From contig NZ_NTGE01000213.1 in NCBI RefSeq assembly GCF_002291145.1, positions 1-64,000 of the forward strand: a stretch of DNA of 64,000 nt, read 5' to 3'. The position numbers and the translations under genes are program-made. The notes under the pieces were generated by a model. The model had not been told where the DNA came from and ran no database searches. It worked only from the letters and a program-made list of their open reading frames with translations. Within the stretch, counting starts at the first letter, position 1. The number at the start of each line of letters is the position of its first letter. Positions 8,499-16,260 of the stretch are shown piece after piece. The DNA comes from Streptomyces sp. SA15. GTDB taxonomy: Bacteria > Actinomycetota > Actinomycetes > Streptomycetales > Streptomycetaceae.

Positions 8499-9448
8499 CC
8501 GTGCAGGGACTCCCCATGACCGTACCGGCGGCGGACCTCCCCGCCCGCGTCCGCATCCATGAGGTCGGCGCCCGGGACGGGCTGCAGAACGAGAAGTCGA
8601 CCGTGCCCACCGAGGTCAAGGCGGAGTTCGTCCGCCGCCTCGCCGACGCGGGCCTGACCACCATCGAGGCGACCAGCTTCGTGCATCCCAAGTGGGTGCC
8701 CCAACTGGCCGACGCCGAGCAGCTGTTCCCCCTCGTCAGCGAACTCGTCAGCGACCTCCCCGTCGCGCTCCCGGTCCTCGTGCCGAACGAACGCGGCCTG
8801 GACCGCGCCCTGGCGCTGGGGGCGAACCGTGTCGCCGTCTTCGCCAGTGCCACCGAGTCCTTCGCCAAGGCCAACCTCAACCGCACGCTCGACGAGGCCC
8901 TGGCGATGTTCGAGCCGGTGGTGGCGCGGGCGAAGGCGGAGGACGTCCATGTCCGCGGCTATCTCTCCATGTGCTTCGGCGACCCCTGGGAGGGCGCGGT
9001 CCCGGTCCCGCAGGTCGTCCGTGTCTGCAAGGCGCTCCTCGACATGGGCTGCGACGAGCTGAGCCTCGGCGACACGATCGGGGTCGCGACCCCTGGCCAC
9101 GTCCGCGCGCTCCTCACCGCCCTCACCGAACAGGACATCCCCGTCGGCACCCTTGGCGTGCACTTCCACGACACCTACGGCCAGGCGCTGTCCAACACCT
9201 TCGCCGCCCTCCAGCACGGCGTCACCACGGTCGACGCCTCCGCCGGCGGCCTCGGCGGCTGCCCGTACGCGAAGTCCGCCACCGGAAACCTCGCCACCGA
9301 AGACCTTGTGTGGATGCTGCGGGGCCTCGGCATCGACACCGGGGTCGACCTCGGCCGTCTCGTCGCCACAAGCGTGTGGATGGCCGACCGACTGGGCCGA
9401 CCCAGCCCGTCCCGCACCGTCCGGGCCCTCTCCCACCAGGAGCAGTGA
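8495..9448 (+). CDS. hmgL: Hydroxymethylglutaryl-CoA lyase
   Basis: Cleaves 3-hydroxy-3-methylglutaryl-CoA to acetoacetate and acetyl-CoA, the last step of leucine degradation. It has 317 residues with a DRE-TIM barrel: VGARDGLQNEK near the N-terminus binds the metal, and the loop GLGGCPYAKSATGNLATEDL holds the conserved active-site cysteine. The ATG overlaps the carboxylase alpha stop by 4 bp, showing translational coupling. A second in-frame ATG lies at 8516, but the overlap favours the first. The acyl-CoA dehydrogenase follows 6 bp after the stop. No enoyl-CoA hydratase for methylglutaconyl-CoA is seen in the operon, so that step must be encoded elsewhere. Confidence 0.94.
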   Translation: MTVQGLPMTVPAADLPARVRIHEVGARDGLQNEKSTVPTEVKAEFVRRLADAGLTTIEATSFVHPKWVPQLADAEQLFPLVSELVSDLPVALPVLVPNERGLDRALALGANRVAVFASATESFAKANLNRTLDEALAMFEPVVARAKAEDVHVRGYLSMCFGDPWEGAVPVPQVVRVCKALLDMGCDELSLGDTIGVATPGHVRALLTALTEQDIPVGTLGVHFHDTYGQALSNTFAALQHGVTTVDASAGGLGGCPYAKSATGNLATEDLVWMLRGLGIDTGVDLGRLVATSVWMADRLGRPSPSRTVRALSHQEQ

Positions 9449-9454
9449 AGAACA

Positions 9455-10615
9455 ATGGACCACCGACTCTCCCCCGAACTCGAAGAACTGCGCCGTACGG
9501 TCGAGGAGTTCGCCCACGACGTCGTGGCGCCGAAGATCGGCGAGTTCTACGAGCACCACGAATTCCCGTACGAGATCGTCCGCGAGATGGGCCGCATGGG
9601 CCTGTTCGGGCTGCCGTTCCCGGAAGAGTACGGCGGTATGGGCGGCGACTACCTGGCGCTGGGCGTGGCCCTGGAGGAACTGGCCCGGGTCGACTCCTCG
9701 GTGGCCATCACCCTCGAAGCGGGCGTCTCGCTCGGCGCCATGCCGATCTTCTTGTACGGCACGGAGGCCCAGCGACAGGAATGGCTCCCCCGGCTGTGCA
9801 CGGGCGAAATCCTCGGCGCCTTCGGCCTGACCGAGCCCGACGGCGGCTCGGACGCGGGCGCGACGCGTACGACGGCCCGGATCGACCCGGCGACGGACGA
9901 GTGGGTGATCAACGGCACCAAGTGCTTCATCACCAACTCGGGCACGGACATCACGGGCCTGGTCACGGTCACGGCGGTGACGGGCCGCAAGCCGGACGGC
10001 GGCCCGCGGATCTCGTCGATCATCGTCCCGTCCGGAACCCCGGGCTTCTCGGTCGCCGCCCCCTACTCCAAGGTCGGCTGGAACGCCTCGGACACCCGCG
10101 AGCTGTCCTTCTCCGACGTCCGCGTCCCGGCGGCGAACCTGCTGGGCGAGGAGGGCCGGGGCTACGCCCAGTTCCTGCGCATCCTGGACGAGGGCCGCAT
10201 CGCGATCGCGGCGCTGGCGACCGGCCTGGCGCAGGGCTGTGTGGACGAGTCGGTGAAGTACGCGAAGGAACGCCACGCGTTCGGCCGTCCGATCGGCGCG
10301 AACCAGGCGATCCAGTTCAAGATCGCCGACATGGAGATGAAGGCCCACACGGCCCGCCTGGCCTGGCGCGACGCCGCCTCGCGCCTGGTGGCCGGCGAGC
10401 CCTTCAAGAAGGAGGCGGCCCTCGCCAAGCTGTACTCCTCCACCATCGCCGTGGACAACGCCCGCGACGCCACCCAGATCCACGGCGGCTACGGCTTCAT
10501 GAACGAGTACCCGGTGGCCCGCATGTGGCGCGACTCCAAGATCCTGGAGATCGGCGAGGGCACGAGCGAGGTGCAACGGATGCTGATCGCACGGGAGTTG
10601 GGGCTGGCGGGCTGA
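9455..10615 (+). CDS. acdH: Acyl-CoA dehydrogenase, probably isovaleryl-CoA dehydrogenase
   Basis: A 386-residue FAD dehydrogenase, last gene of the leucine operon. FAD/substrate signatures are FGLTEPDGGSDAGATRTTAR and QIHGGYGFMNEYPVARMWRD. The C-terminal EIGEGTSEVQRMLIARELGL matches short/branched-chain enzymes. Its position after the carboxylase and HMG-CoA lyase suggests conversion of isovaleryl-CoA to 3-methylcrotonyl-CoA, the substrate of that carboxylase. A streptomycete homologue (acdH) is known to act in branched-chain amino-acid breakdown, so valine- and isoleucine-derived acyl-CoAs are also possible. The start ATG lies 6 bp after hmgL. Confidence 0.92.
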   Translation: MDHRLSPELEELRRTVEEFAHDVVAPKIGEFYEHHEFPYEIVREMGRMGLFGLPFPEEYGGMGGDYLALGVALEELARVDSSVAITLEAGVSLGAMPIFLYGTEAQRQEWLPRLCTGEILGAFGLTEPDGGSDAGATRTTARIDPATDEWVINGTKCFITNSGTDITGLVTVTAVTGRKPDGGPRISSIIVPSGTPGFSVAAPYSKVGWNASDTRELSFSDVRVPAANLLGEEGRGYAQFLRILDEGRIAIAALATGLAQGCVDESVKYAKERHAFGRPIGANQAIQFKIADMEMKAHTARLAWRDAASRLVAGEPFKKEAALAKLYSSTIAVDNARDATQIHGGYGFMNEYPVARMWRDSKILEIGEGTSEVQRMLIARELGLAG

Positions 10616-10752
10616 CCGAGACGGATGACGACGTAGGGCGCAGGGCGCCGTCGGCGACCCGCCGGCGGTGCCGCTGTGATTCGGATCACCGTTACGACGG
10701 GCATCGCCCGCGCCGCGAGGGGCACAGGTACCAGTGCCCCCTGGACAAAAGA

Positions 10753-10771
10753 TGAGGTTAGGCTAACCTAA
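10753..10771. promoter_or_regulatory. Iron box (DmdR/IdeR operator) upstream of desE
   Basis: The 19-bp palindrome TGAGGTTAGGCTAACCTAA matches the DtxR-family iron box closely. It lies 71 bp before the desE start. In streptomycetes DmdR1 with Fe2+ binds such boxes and represses siderophore genes when iron is plentiful. Confidence 0.92.
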
Positions 10772-10841
10772 TCTCGATCCAGCCACTCGCAGGCGCGGAC
10801 CCCCCAGTGGCCCCACGTACGTACGAAAGCAGATCCATCCC

Positions 10842-11888
10842 ATGTCGAACGCCAGAACCGCCAACTTCTCCCGCCGCGGCCTGCTCGCCACCGGCGGCGC
10901 CCTCGGTCTCGGCGCCTTCCTGGCCGCGTGCGGCGACAGCGACTCGAAGGACAGTGGCTCGGACTCGACGGCGGGCGCCAAGGCCTCCGGCCCCTGGACC
11001 TTCAAGGACGACCGCGGCACCACCGTGAAGCTGGACCAGGTTCCCGCGAACATCGTCGCGTTCACCGGCGTCGCCGCCGCCCTCTACGACTACGGCGTCT
11101 CGGTCAAGGGCGTCTTCGGCCCGACCAAGACCGCCGACGGCAAGCCCGATGTCCAGGCCGGTGACATGGACGTCAGCAAGCTGACCGTCCTCGGCAACGT
11201 CTGGGACCAGTTCAACGTCGAGAAGTACGCGACCCTCGCACCCGACGTGCTGATCAGCACGATGTTCGACGACGCCGGCACCCTCTGGTACGTGCCCGAG
11301 GCGTCCAAGGACAAGATCGCTCAGCTCGCCCCGAGCGTCGGCATCTCCGTCTACGACCGGCAGCTCACCAAGCCGCTGGAGCGCATGTGGGAGCTGGCCG
11401 AGTCGCTCGGCGGCGACATGACGTCCGCGAAGGTGACCGACGCCAAGAAGCGGTTCGAGGCGGCCGCCACCCGGCTGCGCGCGGCCGCCAAGGCCAAGCC
11501 CGAGATCAAGGTGATGGCCGGCTCCGCGAGCCAGGAGCTGTTCTACGTCTCCGGCACCAACCTCTCCATCGACCTCGAGTACTTCAAGGCCCTCGGCGTG
11601 AACTTCGTCGAGCCGCCGGAGAGTGCGAAGAAGGAGGGCGGCGGCTGGTTCGAGAGCCTGAGCTGGGAGAACGTCGACAAGTACGCGGCCGACATCATCA
11701 TGATGGATGACCGTTCCTCGACGATTCAGCCGGCGGAAGTCAGCGAGGCGACGTGGAAGAAGCTGCCTGCGGTCAAGGCGGGGCAGGTTATTGGGCGTTC
11801 GCCTGAGCCGATTCTGTCGTACGACAAGTGCGTGCCTCTGGTCGAGGACCTGGCCGAAGCCATTGAGAAGGCAAAGAAGGTCAGCTAG
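10842..11888 (+). CDS. desE: Ferrioxamine-binding lipoprotein DesE
   Basis: Substrate-binding lipoprotein of a ferric-siderophore ABC importer, tethered outside the membrane. It has 348 residues. The N-terminus combines a twin-arginine motif (SRRGLL, Arg11-Arg12) with a lipobox LAAC (Cys30), followed by a Ser/Asp-rich linker and a class III (FhuD/BtuF-like) binding domain from about residue 50. It stands alone without permease or ATPase, which must be encoded elsewhere. The iron box upstream and the desABCD operon downstream indicate ferrioxamine uptake under iron limitation. Confidence 0.93.
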   Translation: MSNARTANFSRRGLLATGGALGLGAFLAACGDSDSKDSGSDSTAGAKASGPWTFKDDRGTTVKLDQVPANIVAFTGVAAALYDYGVSVKGVFGPTKTADGKPDVQAGDMDVSKLTVLGNVWDQFNVEKYATLAPDVLISTMFDDAGTLWYVPEASKDKIAQLAPSVGISVYDRQLTKPLERMWELAESLGGDMTSAKVTDAKKRFEAAATRLRAAAKAKPEIKVMAGSASQELFYVSGTNLSIDLEYFKALGVNFVEPPESAKKEGGGWFESLSWENVDKYAADIIMMDDRSSTIQPAEVSEATWKKLPAVKAGQVIGRSPEPILSYDKCVPLVEDLAEAIEKAKKVS

Positions 11889-11904
11889 ACGCTCAGCGCC
11901 GTGG

Positions 11905-11970
11905 GGGTTTCTGTGGTTTGCGAGCTGCGGGCCGTATGTGGCTGGTCGCGCAGTTCCCCGCGCCCCTAGA
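11905..11970. repeat. Dispersed Streptomyces intergenic repeat
   Basis: The segment between desE and the siderophore reductase contains GGCTGGTCGCGCAGTTCC followed by CCGCGCCCC, a phrase I recall from very many Streptomyces intergenic regions. Boundaries are approximate. It has no visible coding content. Confidence 0.55.
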
Positions 11971-12006
11971 GGTACGTCTACCTGACGTCGATTCAGGAGT
12001 TGCCCC

Positions 12007-12861
12007 ATGACTACGGCTGTAGCCGCCCCGTTCCGTTTCTTCTCCCTGCAGGTCGTACGGACGAGGCGGCTCGGCCCGTCCCTCGTCCGGGTCACCTTCG
12101 GCGGGCCCGAGTTGAAGGACTTTCATTCCGACGGACGGGACCAGTCCCTGTCGTTGTTCCTCCCGCACCCGGGCCAGCCCGAGCCGGTCATCCCGGTCGA
12201 ACTCGGGGACGACTGGTGGCAGGGCTGGCGTGATCTCCCGGAGGACGTACGCGCGGTGATGCGCTCGTACACGCTCCGGGCCCTCAGGCGCGCCCCCGAC
12301 GAGATCGACATCGACTTCGTCCTGCACGGCGTGGAGCCGGGGGCGGCGATCGCCGCGGGCCCCGCCTCCCGGTGGGCCTCGCGGGCCGCCGCCGGTGACA
12401 AGGTCGTGCTGCTCGGTCCGGCGATCGCGGACAACCGGGCGATCCGTTTCCGGCCGCCCGAGGATGCCGATCTCGTGGTCGTCTGGGGCGACGAGACCGC
12501 CGTACCCGCCGCCTGCGCCATCGTCGAGTCGCTGCCCGCCGGCACCCGTGCCCGGGTCTGGCTGGAGGTGCCGCACGCCGGCGACATCCAGGACGTTCAG
12601 ACGGAGGCGGAGGCCGAGATCACCTGGCTCGTCCAGGACGAGGAGAGTGTGGAGAGCTCCCCCATGGCTCTCCACGCGATCCGCTCCGCCGAACTCGCCG
12701 ACGCCTCGCACCCGTACGTCTGGATCGCGGGCGAGTCCGGGTGTGTGAAGGAGCTGCGCCGGCACTTCGTGCGTGAGCGCGGGATCGACCGCCGCAGAGT
12801 CACCTTCGTCGGCTACTGGCGGCAGGGTCTGACCGAGGAGCAGCTGCGCGAGGCTGGGTGA
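12007..12861 (+). CDS. desF: Siderophore-interacting protein (ferri-siderophore reductase, ViuB/SIP family)
   Basis: A cytosolic FAD protein that releases iron from the imported ferri-siderophore by reduction. It has 284 residues, within the SIP family range. Domains: an FAD-binding barrel (about residues 10-130) with the RSYTLR flavin motif, and a C-terminal NAD(P)H-binding domain with VVWGDETAVPAACAIVESL and WIAGESGCVKELRRHFV. It follows desE after a 118-bp gap that holds a dispersed repeat, so it may be in the desE transcript or have its own promoter. A second iron box lies just after its stop and serves desA. The symbol desF is from recollection of the S. coelicolor locus. Confidence 0.88.
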   Translation: MTTAVAAPFRFFSLQVVRTRRLGPSLVRVTFGGPELKDFHSDGRDQSLSLFLPHPGQPEPVIPVELGDDWWQGWRDLPEDVRAVMRSYTLRALRRAPDEIDIDFVLHGVEPGAAIAAGPASRWASRAAAGDKVVLLGPAIADNRAIRFRPPEDADLVVVWGDETAVPAACAIVESLPAGTRARVWLEVPHAGDIQDVQTEAEAEITWLVQDEESVESSPMALHAIRSAELADASHPYVWIAGESGCVKELRRHFVRERGIDRRRVTFVGYWRQGLTEEQLREAG

Positions 12862-12923
12862 CCCCGACAACTGCGTTCAGAGTGACGGCAGTCACGGCAG
12901 GGGCAGGGTTTCGGCCAAGTTAA

Positions 12924-12942
12924 TTAGGTTAGGCTAACCTAA
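12924..12942. promoter_or_regulatory. Iron box (DmdR/IdeR operator) upstream of desA
   Basis: The perfect 19-bp palindrome TTAGGTTAGGCTAACCTAA lies 64 bp before desA. It differs from the desE box at one base. Confidence 0.94.
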
Positions 12943-13005
12943 GTTGAAGCCGAGGCTCCGCCCCGCTCCCCGCCCCACGGACTGTCCCCACCGGAGGACC
13001 CGCAC

Positions 13006-14448
13006 ATGCGCTCGCACCTGCTCAACGACACGACCGCGGAGCGCTACCGCCGCTCCGTGACCGAAGGAATAGAGCGGGTGGCGGCCAAACTCGCCACCAC
13101 CGTAAGTCCGTTCACCGGCGTCACCGTCGACGCCCTCGCTCCCCGCATCGACGAGATCGACCTCGACAAGCCGCTGCACGACACCGTGGCGGTGCTCGAC
13201 GAACTGGAGGACGTCTACCTCCGGGACGCGATCTACTTCCACCACCCCCGCTACCTCGCCCACCTCAACTGCCCGGTCGTCATCCCGGCCGTGCTCGGCG
13301 AGGCGATCCTCTCCGCCGTCAACTCCTCCCTCGACACCTGGGACCAGTCGGCCGGCGGCACCCTCATCGAGCGCAAGCTGATCGACTGGACGACCGCCCG
13401 CATCGGCCTCGGCGAGAACGCCGACGGTGTGTTCACCTCCGGCGGCACCCAGTCCAACCTCCAGGCGCTGCTGCTGGCCCGCGAGGAGGCCAAGACCGAC
13501 AGCCTGGCCAAACTGCGCATCTTCGCCTCCGAGGTCAGCCACTTCAGCGTGAAGAAGTCCGCGAAGCTGCTCGGGCTCGGCCAGGACGCCGTGGTCTCCA
13601 TCCCCGTCGGCGCCGACAAGCGCATGCAGACCGTCGCCCTCGCCCGCGAGCTGGAGCGCTGCAAGAAGGACGGCCTCGTCCCCATGGCCGTCGTCGCCAC
13701 CGCCGGCACCACCGACTTCGGCTCCATCGACCCGCTGCCCGAGGTCGCCGAGCTGTGTGAGCAGTACGGCGTGTGGATGCACGTGGACGCCGCCTACGGC
13801 TGCGGACTGCTCGCCTCCGTCAGGTACCGGCACCGCATCGACGGCATCGAGCGCGCCGACTCGGTCACCGTCGACTACCACAAGTCCTTCTTCCAGCCGG
13901 TGAGTTCGTCCGCCGTCCTGGTCAGGGACGCGGCCACCCTGCGCCACGCCACCTACCACGCGGAGTACCTCAACCCCCGCCGCATGGTGCAGGAACGTAT
14001 CCCCAACCAGGTCGACAAGTCTCTCCAGACCACCCGCCGCTTCGACGCGCTCAAGCTGTGGATGACCCTGCGCGTCATGGGCGCCGACGGCATCGGCCAG
14101 CTCTTCGACGAGGTCTGCGAGCTGGCCGTGGAGGGCTGGAAGCTGCTGGCCGCCGACCCGCGCTTCGACGTCGTCGTCGAGCCGACGCTCTCCACCCTCG
14201 TCTTCCGCTACATCCCGGCGGCCGTCACCGACCCGGCCGAGATCGACCGTGCCAACCTCTACGCCCGCAAGGCCCTGTTCGCCTCCGGCGACGCGATCGT
14301 CGCGGGCACCAAGGTCGGCGGCCGCCACTACCTGAAGTTCACCCTGCTCAACCCCGAGACGCAGGCGTCCGACATCGCCGCCGTCCTCGATCTGATCGCC
14401 GGCCATGCCGAGCAGTACCTGGGAGAGTCCCTTGACCGCGCTTCCTGA
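13006..14448 (+). CDS. desA: Lysine decarboxylase DesA (desferrioxamine biosynthesis)
   Basis: PLP-dependent decarboxylation of L-lysine to cadaverine, the first step of desferrioxamine synthesis. It has 480 residues and is a group II decarboxylase. Signatures are TSGGTQSNLQALLLAR, VVATAGTTDFGSIDPL, WMHVDAAYGCG and VDYHKSFFQP, with the PLP-binding Lys293. It is the first gene of the desABCD operon directly behind a perfect iron box. A likely ribosome binding site (GGAGGA) precedes the ATG. Confidence 0.95.
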   Translation: MRSHLLNDTTAERYRRSVTEGIERVAAKLATTVSPFTGVTVDALAPRIDEIDLDKPLHDTVAVLDELEDVYLRDAIYFHHPRYLAHLNCPVVIPAVLGEAILSAVNSSLDTWDQSAGGTLIERKLIDWTTARIGLGENADGVFTSGGTQSNLQALLLAREEAKTDSLAKLRIFASEVSHFSVKKSAKLLGLGQDAVVSIPVGADKRMQTVALARELERCKKDGLVPMAVVATAGTTDFGSIDPLPEVAELCEQYGVWMHVDAAYGCGLLASVRYRHRIDGIERADSVTVDYHKSFFQPVSSSAVLVRDAATLRHATYHAEYLNPRRMVQERIPNQVDKSLQTTRRFDALKLWMTLRVMGADGIGQLFDEVCELAVEGWKLLAADPRFDVVVEPTLSTLVFRYIPAAVTDPAEIDRANLYARKALFASGDAIVAGTKVGGRHYLKFTLLNPETQASDIAAVLDLIAGHAEQYLGESLDRAS

Positions 14449-15718
14449 GCCCACTGGTGCCACGGAAAAGACCTACGACTTCGTGGGGATCGGGCTCGGC
14501 CCGTTCAACCTGGGCCTGGCCTGCCTCACCGAGCCCATCGCCGAACTCGACGGCGTCTTCCTGGAGTCCAAGCCGAACTTCGAGTGGCACGCGGGCATGT
14601 TCCTGGACGGCGCCCACCTCCAGACGCCGTTCATGTCGGACCTGGTCACCCTGGCCGACCCGACATCGCCGTACTCGTTCCTCAACTACCTCAAGGACCA
14701 AGGCCGTCTGTACTCGTTCTACATCCGCGAGAACTTCTACCCGCTGCGGGTCGAGTACGACGACTACTGCCGCTGGGCCGCGGACAAGCTGAGCAGCATC
14801 CGGTTCAACACGACGGTCACGGAGGTGACGTACGAGGACGAGCACTACCTCGTACGCACCGAGGCCGGGGACGTGTACCGCGCCCGCCACCTCGTCCTCG
14901 GCACGGGCACGCCCCCGTACATCCCCGAGGCCTGCCAGGGCCTGGGCGGCGACTTCATCCACAACTCCCGCTACATCCAGCACAAGCAGGAGCTGCAGCG
15001 CAAGGAGTCGATCACGCTGGTCGGCAGCGGCCAGTCCGCCGCCGAAATCTACTACGACCTGCTCAGCGAGATCGACGTCCACGGCTACCGGCTGAACTGG
15101 GTCACCCGCTCCCCGCGCTTCTTCCCGCTGGAGTACACCAAGCTCACGCTGGAGATGACCTCCCCGGAGTACATCGACTACTTCCGTGAGCTGCCGGAGG
15201 CCACCCGCTACCGTCTCACCGCCCAGCAGAAGGGCCTGTTCAAGGGCATCGACGGCGACCTGATCAACGAGATCTTCGACCTGCTGTACCAGAAGAACCT
15301 CGGCGGTCCCGTGCCCACGCGGCTGCTCACCAACTCCTCCCTCACCGGCGCGCGGTACGAGAACGGCACGTACACCCTGTCGTTCCGCCAGGAGGAGCAG
15401 GAGAAGGACTACGAGATCGAGTCCCAGGGCCTGGTCCTCGCCACCGGCTACAAGTACGCCGAGCCGGAGTTCCTCGCGCCCGTCCGGGACCGGCTGCGCT
15501 ACGACTCCCAGGGCAACTACGACGTGGCCCGCAACTACGCGATCGACGTGACGGGCAGAGGCGTCTTCCTGCAGAACGCCGGCGTGCACACGCACAGCGT
15601 CACCAGCCCCGACCTGGGCATGGGCGCGTACCGCAACAGCTACATCATCCGCGAGCTGCTCGGCACCGAGTACTACCCGGTCGAGAAGTCCATCGCATTC
15701 CAGGAGTTCGCCGTATGA
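14432..15718 (+). CDS. desB: Cadaverine N-hydroxylase DesB
   Basis: FAD- and NADPH-dependent N-hydroxylation of cadaverine. It belongs to the IucD/PvdA family of N-hydroxylating monooxygenases. The N-terminus has the FAD motif GIGLGPFNLGLACL, the middle has the NADPH-binding LVGSGQSAAEIYYDLL, and the C-terminal half has LATGYKYAEPEFL. I place the start at TTG 14432 because a GGGAGAG ribosome binding site sits just upstream and the start then overlaps the end of desA by 17 bp. The in-frame ATG at 14405 would add nine residues without a ribosome binding site. The stop overlaps the desC start. Confidence 0.92.
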   Translation: MTALPEPTGATEKTYDFVGIGLGPFNLGLACLTEPIAELDGVFLESKPNFEWHAGMFLDGAHLQTPFMSDLVTLADPTSPYSFLNYLKDQGRLYSFYIRENFYPLRVEYDDYCRWAADKLSSIRFNTTVTEVTYEDEHYLVRTEAGDVYRARHLVLGTGTPPYIPEACQGLGGDFIHNSRYIQHKQELQRKESITLVGSGQSAAEIYYDLLSEIDVHGYRLNWVTRSPRFFPLEYTKLTLEMTSPEYIDYFRELPEATRYRLTAQQKGLFKGIDGDLINEIFDLLYQKNLGGPVPTRLLTNSSLTGARYENGTYTLSFRQEEQEKDYEIESQGLVLATGYKYAEPEFLAPVRDRLRYDSQGNYDVARNYAIDVTGRGVFLQNAGVHTHSVTSPDLGMGAYRNSYIIRELLGTEYYPVEKSIAFQEFAV

Positions 15719-16260
15719 CCATCACGTTCCGCCCGCTCGATCCCCTGAAGGACGCCGAGCTGCTGCACTCCTGGCTCACCCACCCCAAGGCGGCCTTCTG
15801 GATGATGCAGGACGCCAGGCTCGAGGACGTCGAGCGCGCCTACATGGAGATCGCGGCCGACGAGCACCAGCAGGCGTACCTCGGCCTGCGCGACGGCGAG
15901 CCCGCCTTCCTGATGGAGCGGTACGACCCCGCCCACCGTGAGCTGGTCGGCCTGTACGAGCCGCAGCCGGGAGACGTCGGCATGCACTTCCTCGTGCCGG
16001 CCACCGACCGGCCCGTGCACGGCTTCACCAGGGCCGTCATCACCGCCGTGATGGCGTACCTCTTCGAGGACCCGGCGGTGGAACGCGTCGTCGTCGAGCC
16101 GGACGTGTCCAACAAGGCCGTGCACGCCCTGAACGAAGCCGTCGGGTTCGTCCCCGACCGAGAGATCCAGAAGCCGGAGAAGAAGGCGTTGTTGAGCTTC
16201 TGCACCCGGGAACAGTTCTTTGACAGGCACAGCGTCGCGGCCACGGCGGTGATGGCATGA
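15715..16260 (+). CDS. desC: N-hydroxycadaverine acyltransferase DesC
   Basis: GNAT-type acyltransferase that acylates N-hydroxycadaverine with acetyl- or succinyl-CoA to give the hydroxamate units of desferrioxamine. It has 181 residues, as for IucB/RhbD-type siderophore acetyltransferases. Visible family stretches are FWMMQDARLEDVERAYMEIA, VGMHFLVPATDRPVHGFTRA and VVEPDVSNKAVHALNEAVGF, the last being the CoA-binding region. ATGA overlaps join it to desB and desD. Confidence 0.94.
   Translation: MTITFRPLDPLKDAELLHSWLTHPKAAFWMMQDARLEDVERAYMEIAADEHQQAYLGLRDGEPAFLMERYDPAHRELVGLYEPQPGDVGMHFLVPATDRPVHGFTRAVITAVMAYLFEDPAVERVVVEPDVSNKAVHALNEAVGFVPDREIQKPEKKALLSFCTREQFFDRHSVAATAVMA

Noticed and set aside
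8444..10576. A 710-codon minus-strand frame opposite hmgL and acdH
   Set aside because: Antisense shadow without any family signature.
14405..14431. ATG 14405 as start of desB
   Set aside because: It would lie further inside desA without a ribosome binding site, whereas TTG 14432 has GGGAGAG just upstream. It remains possible.
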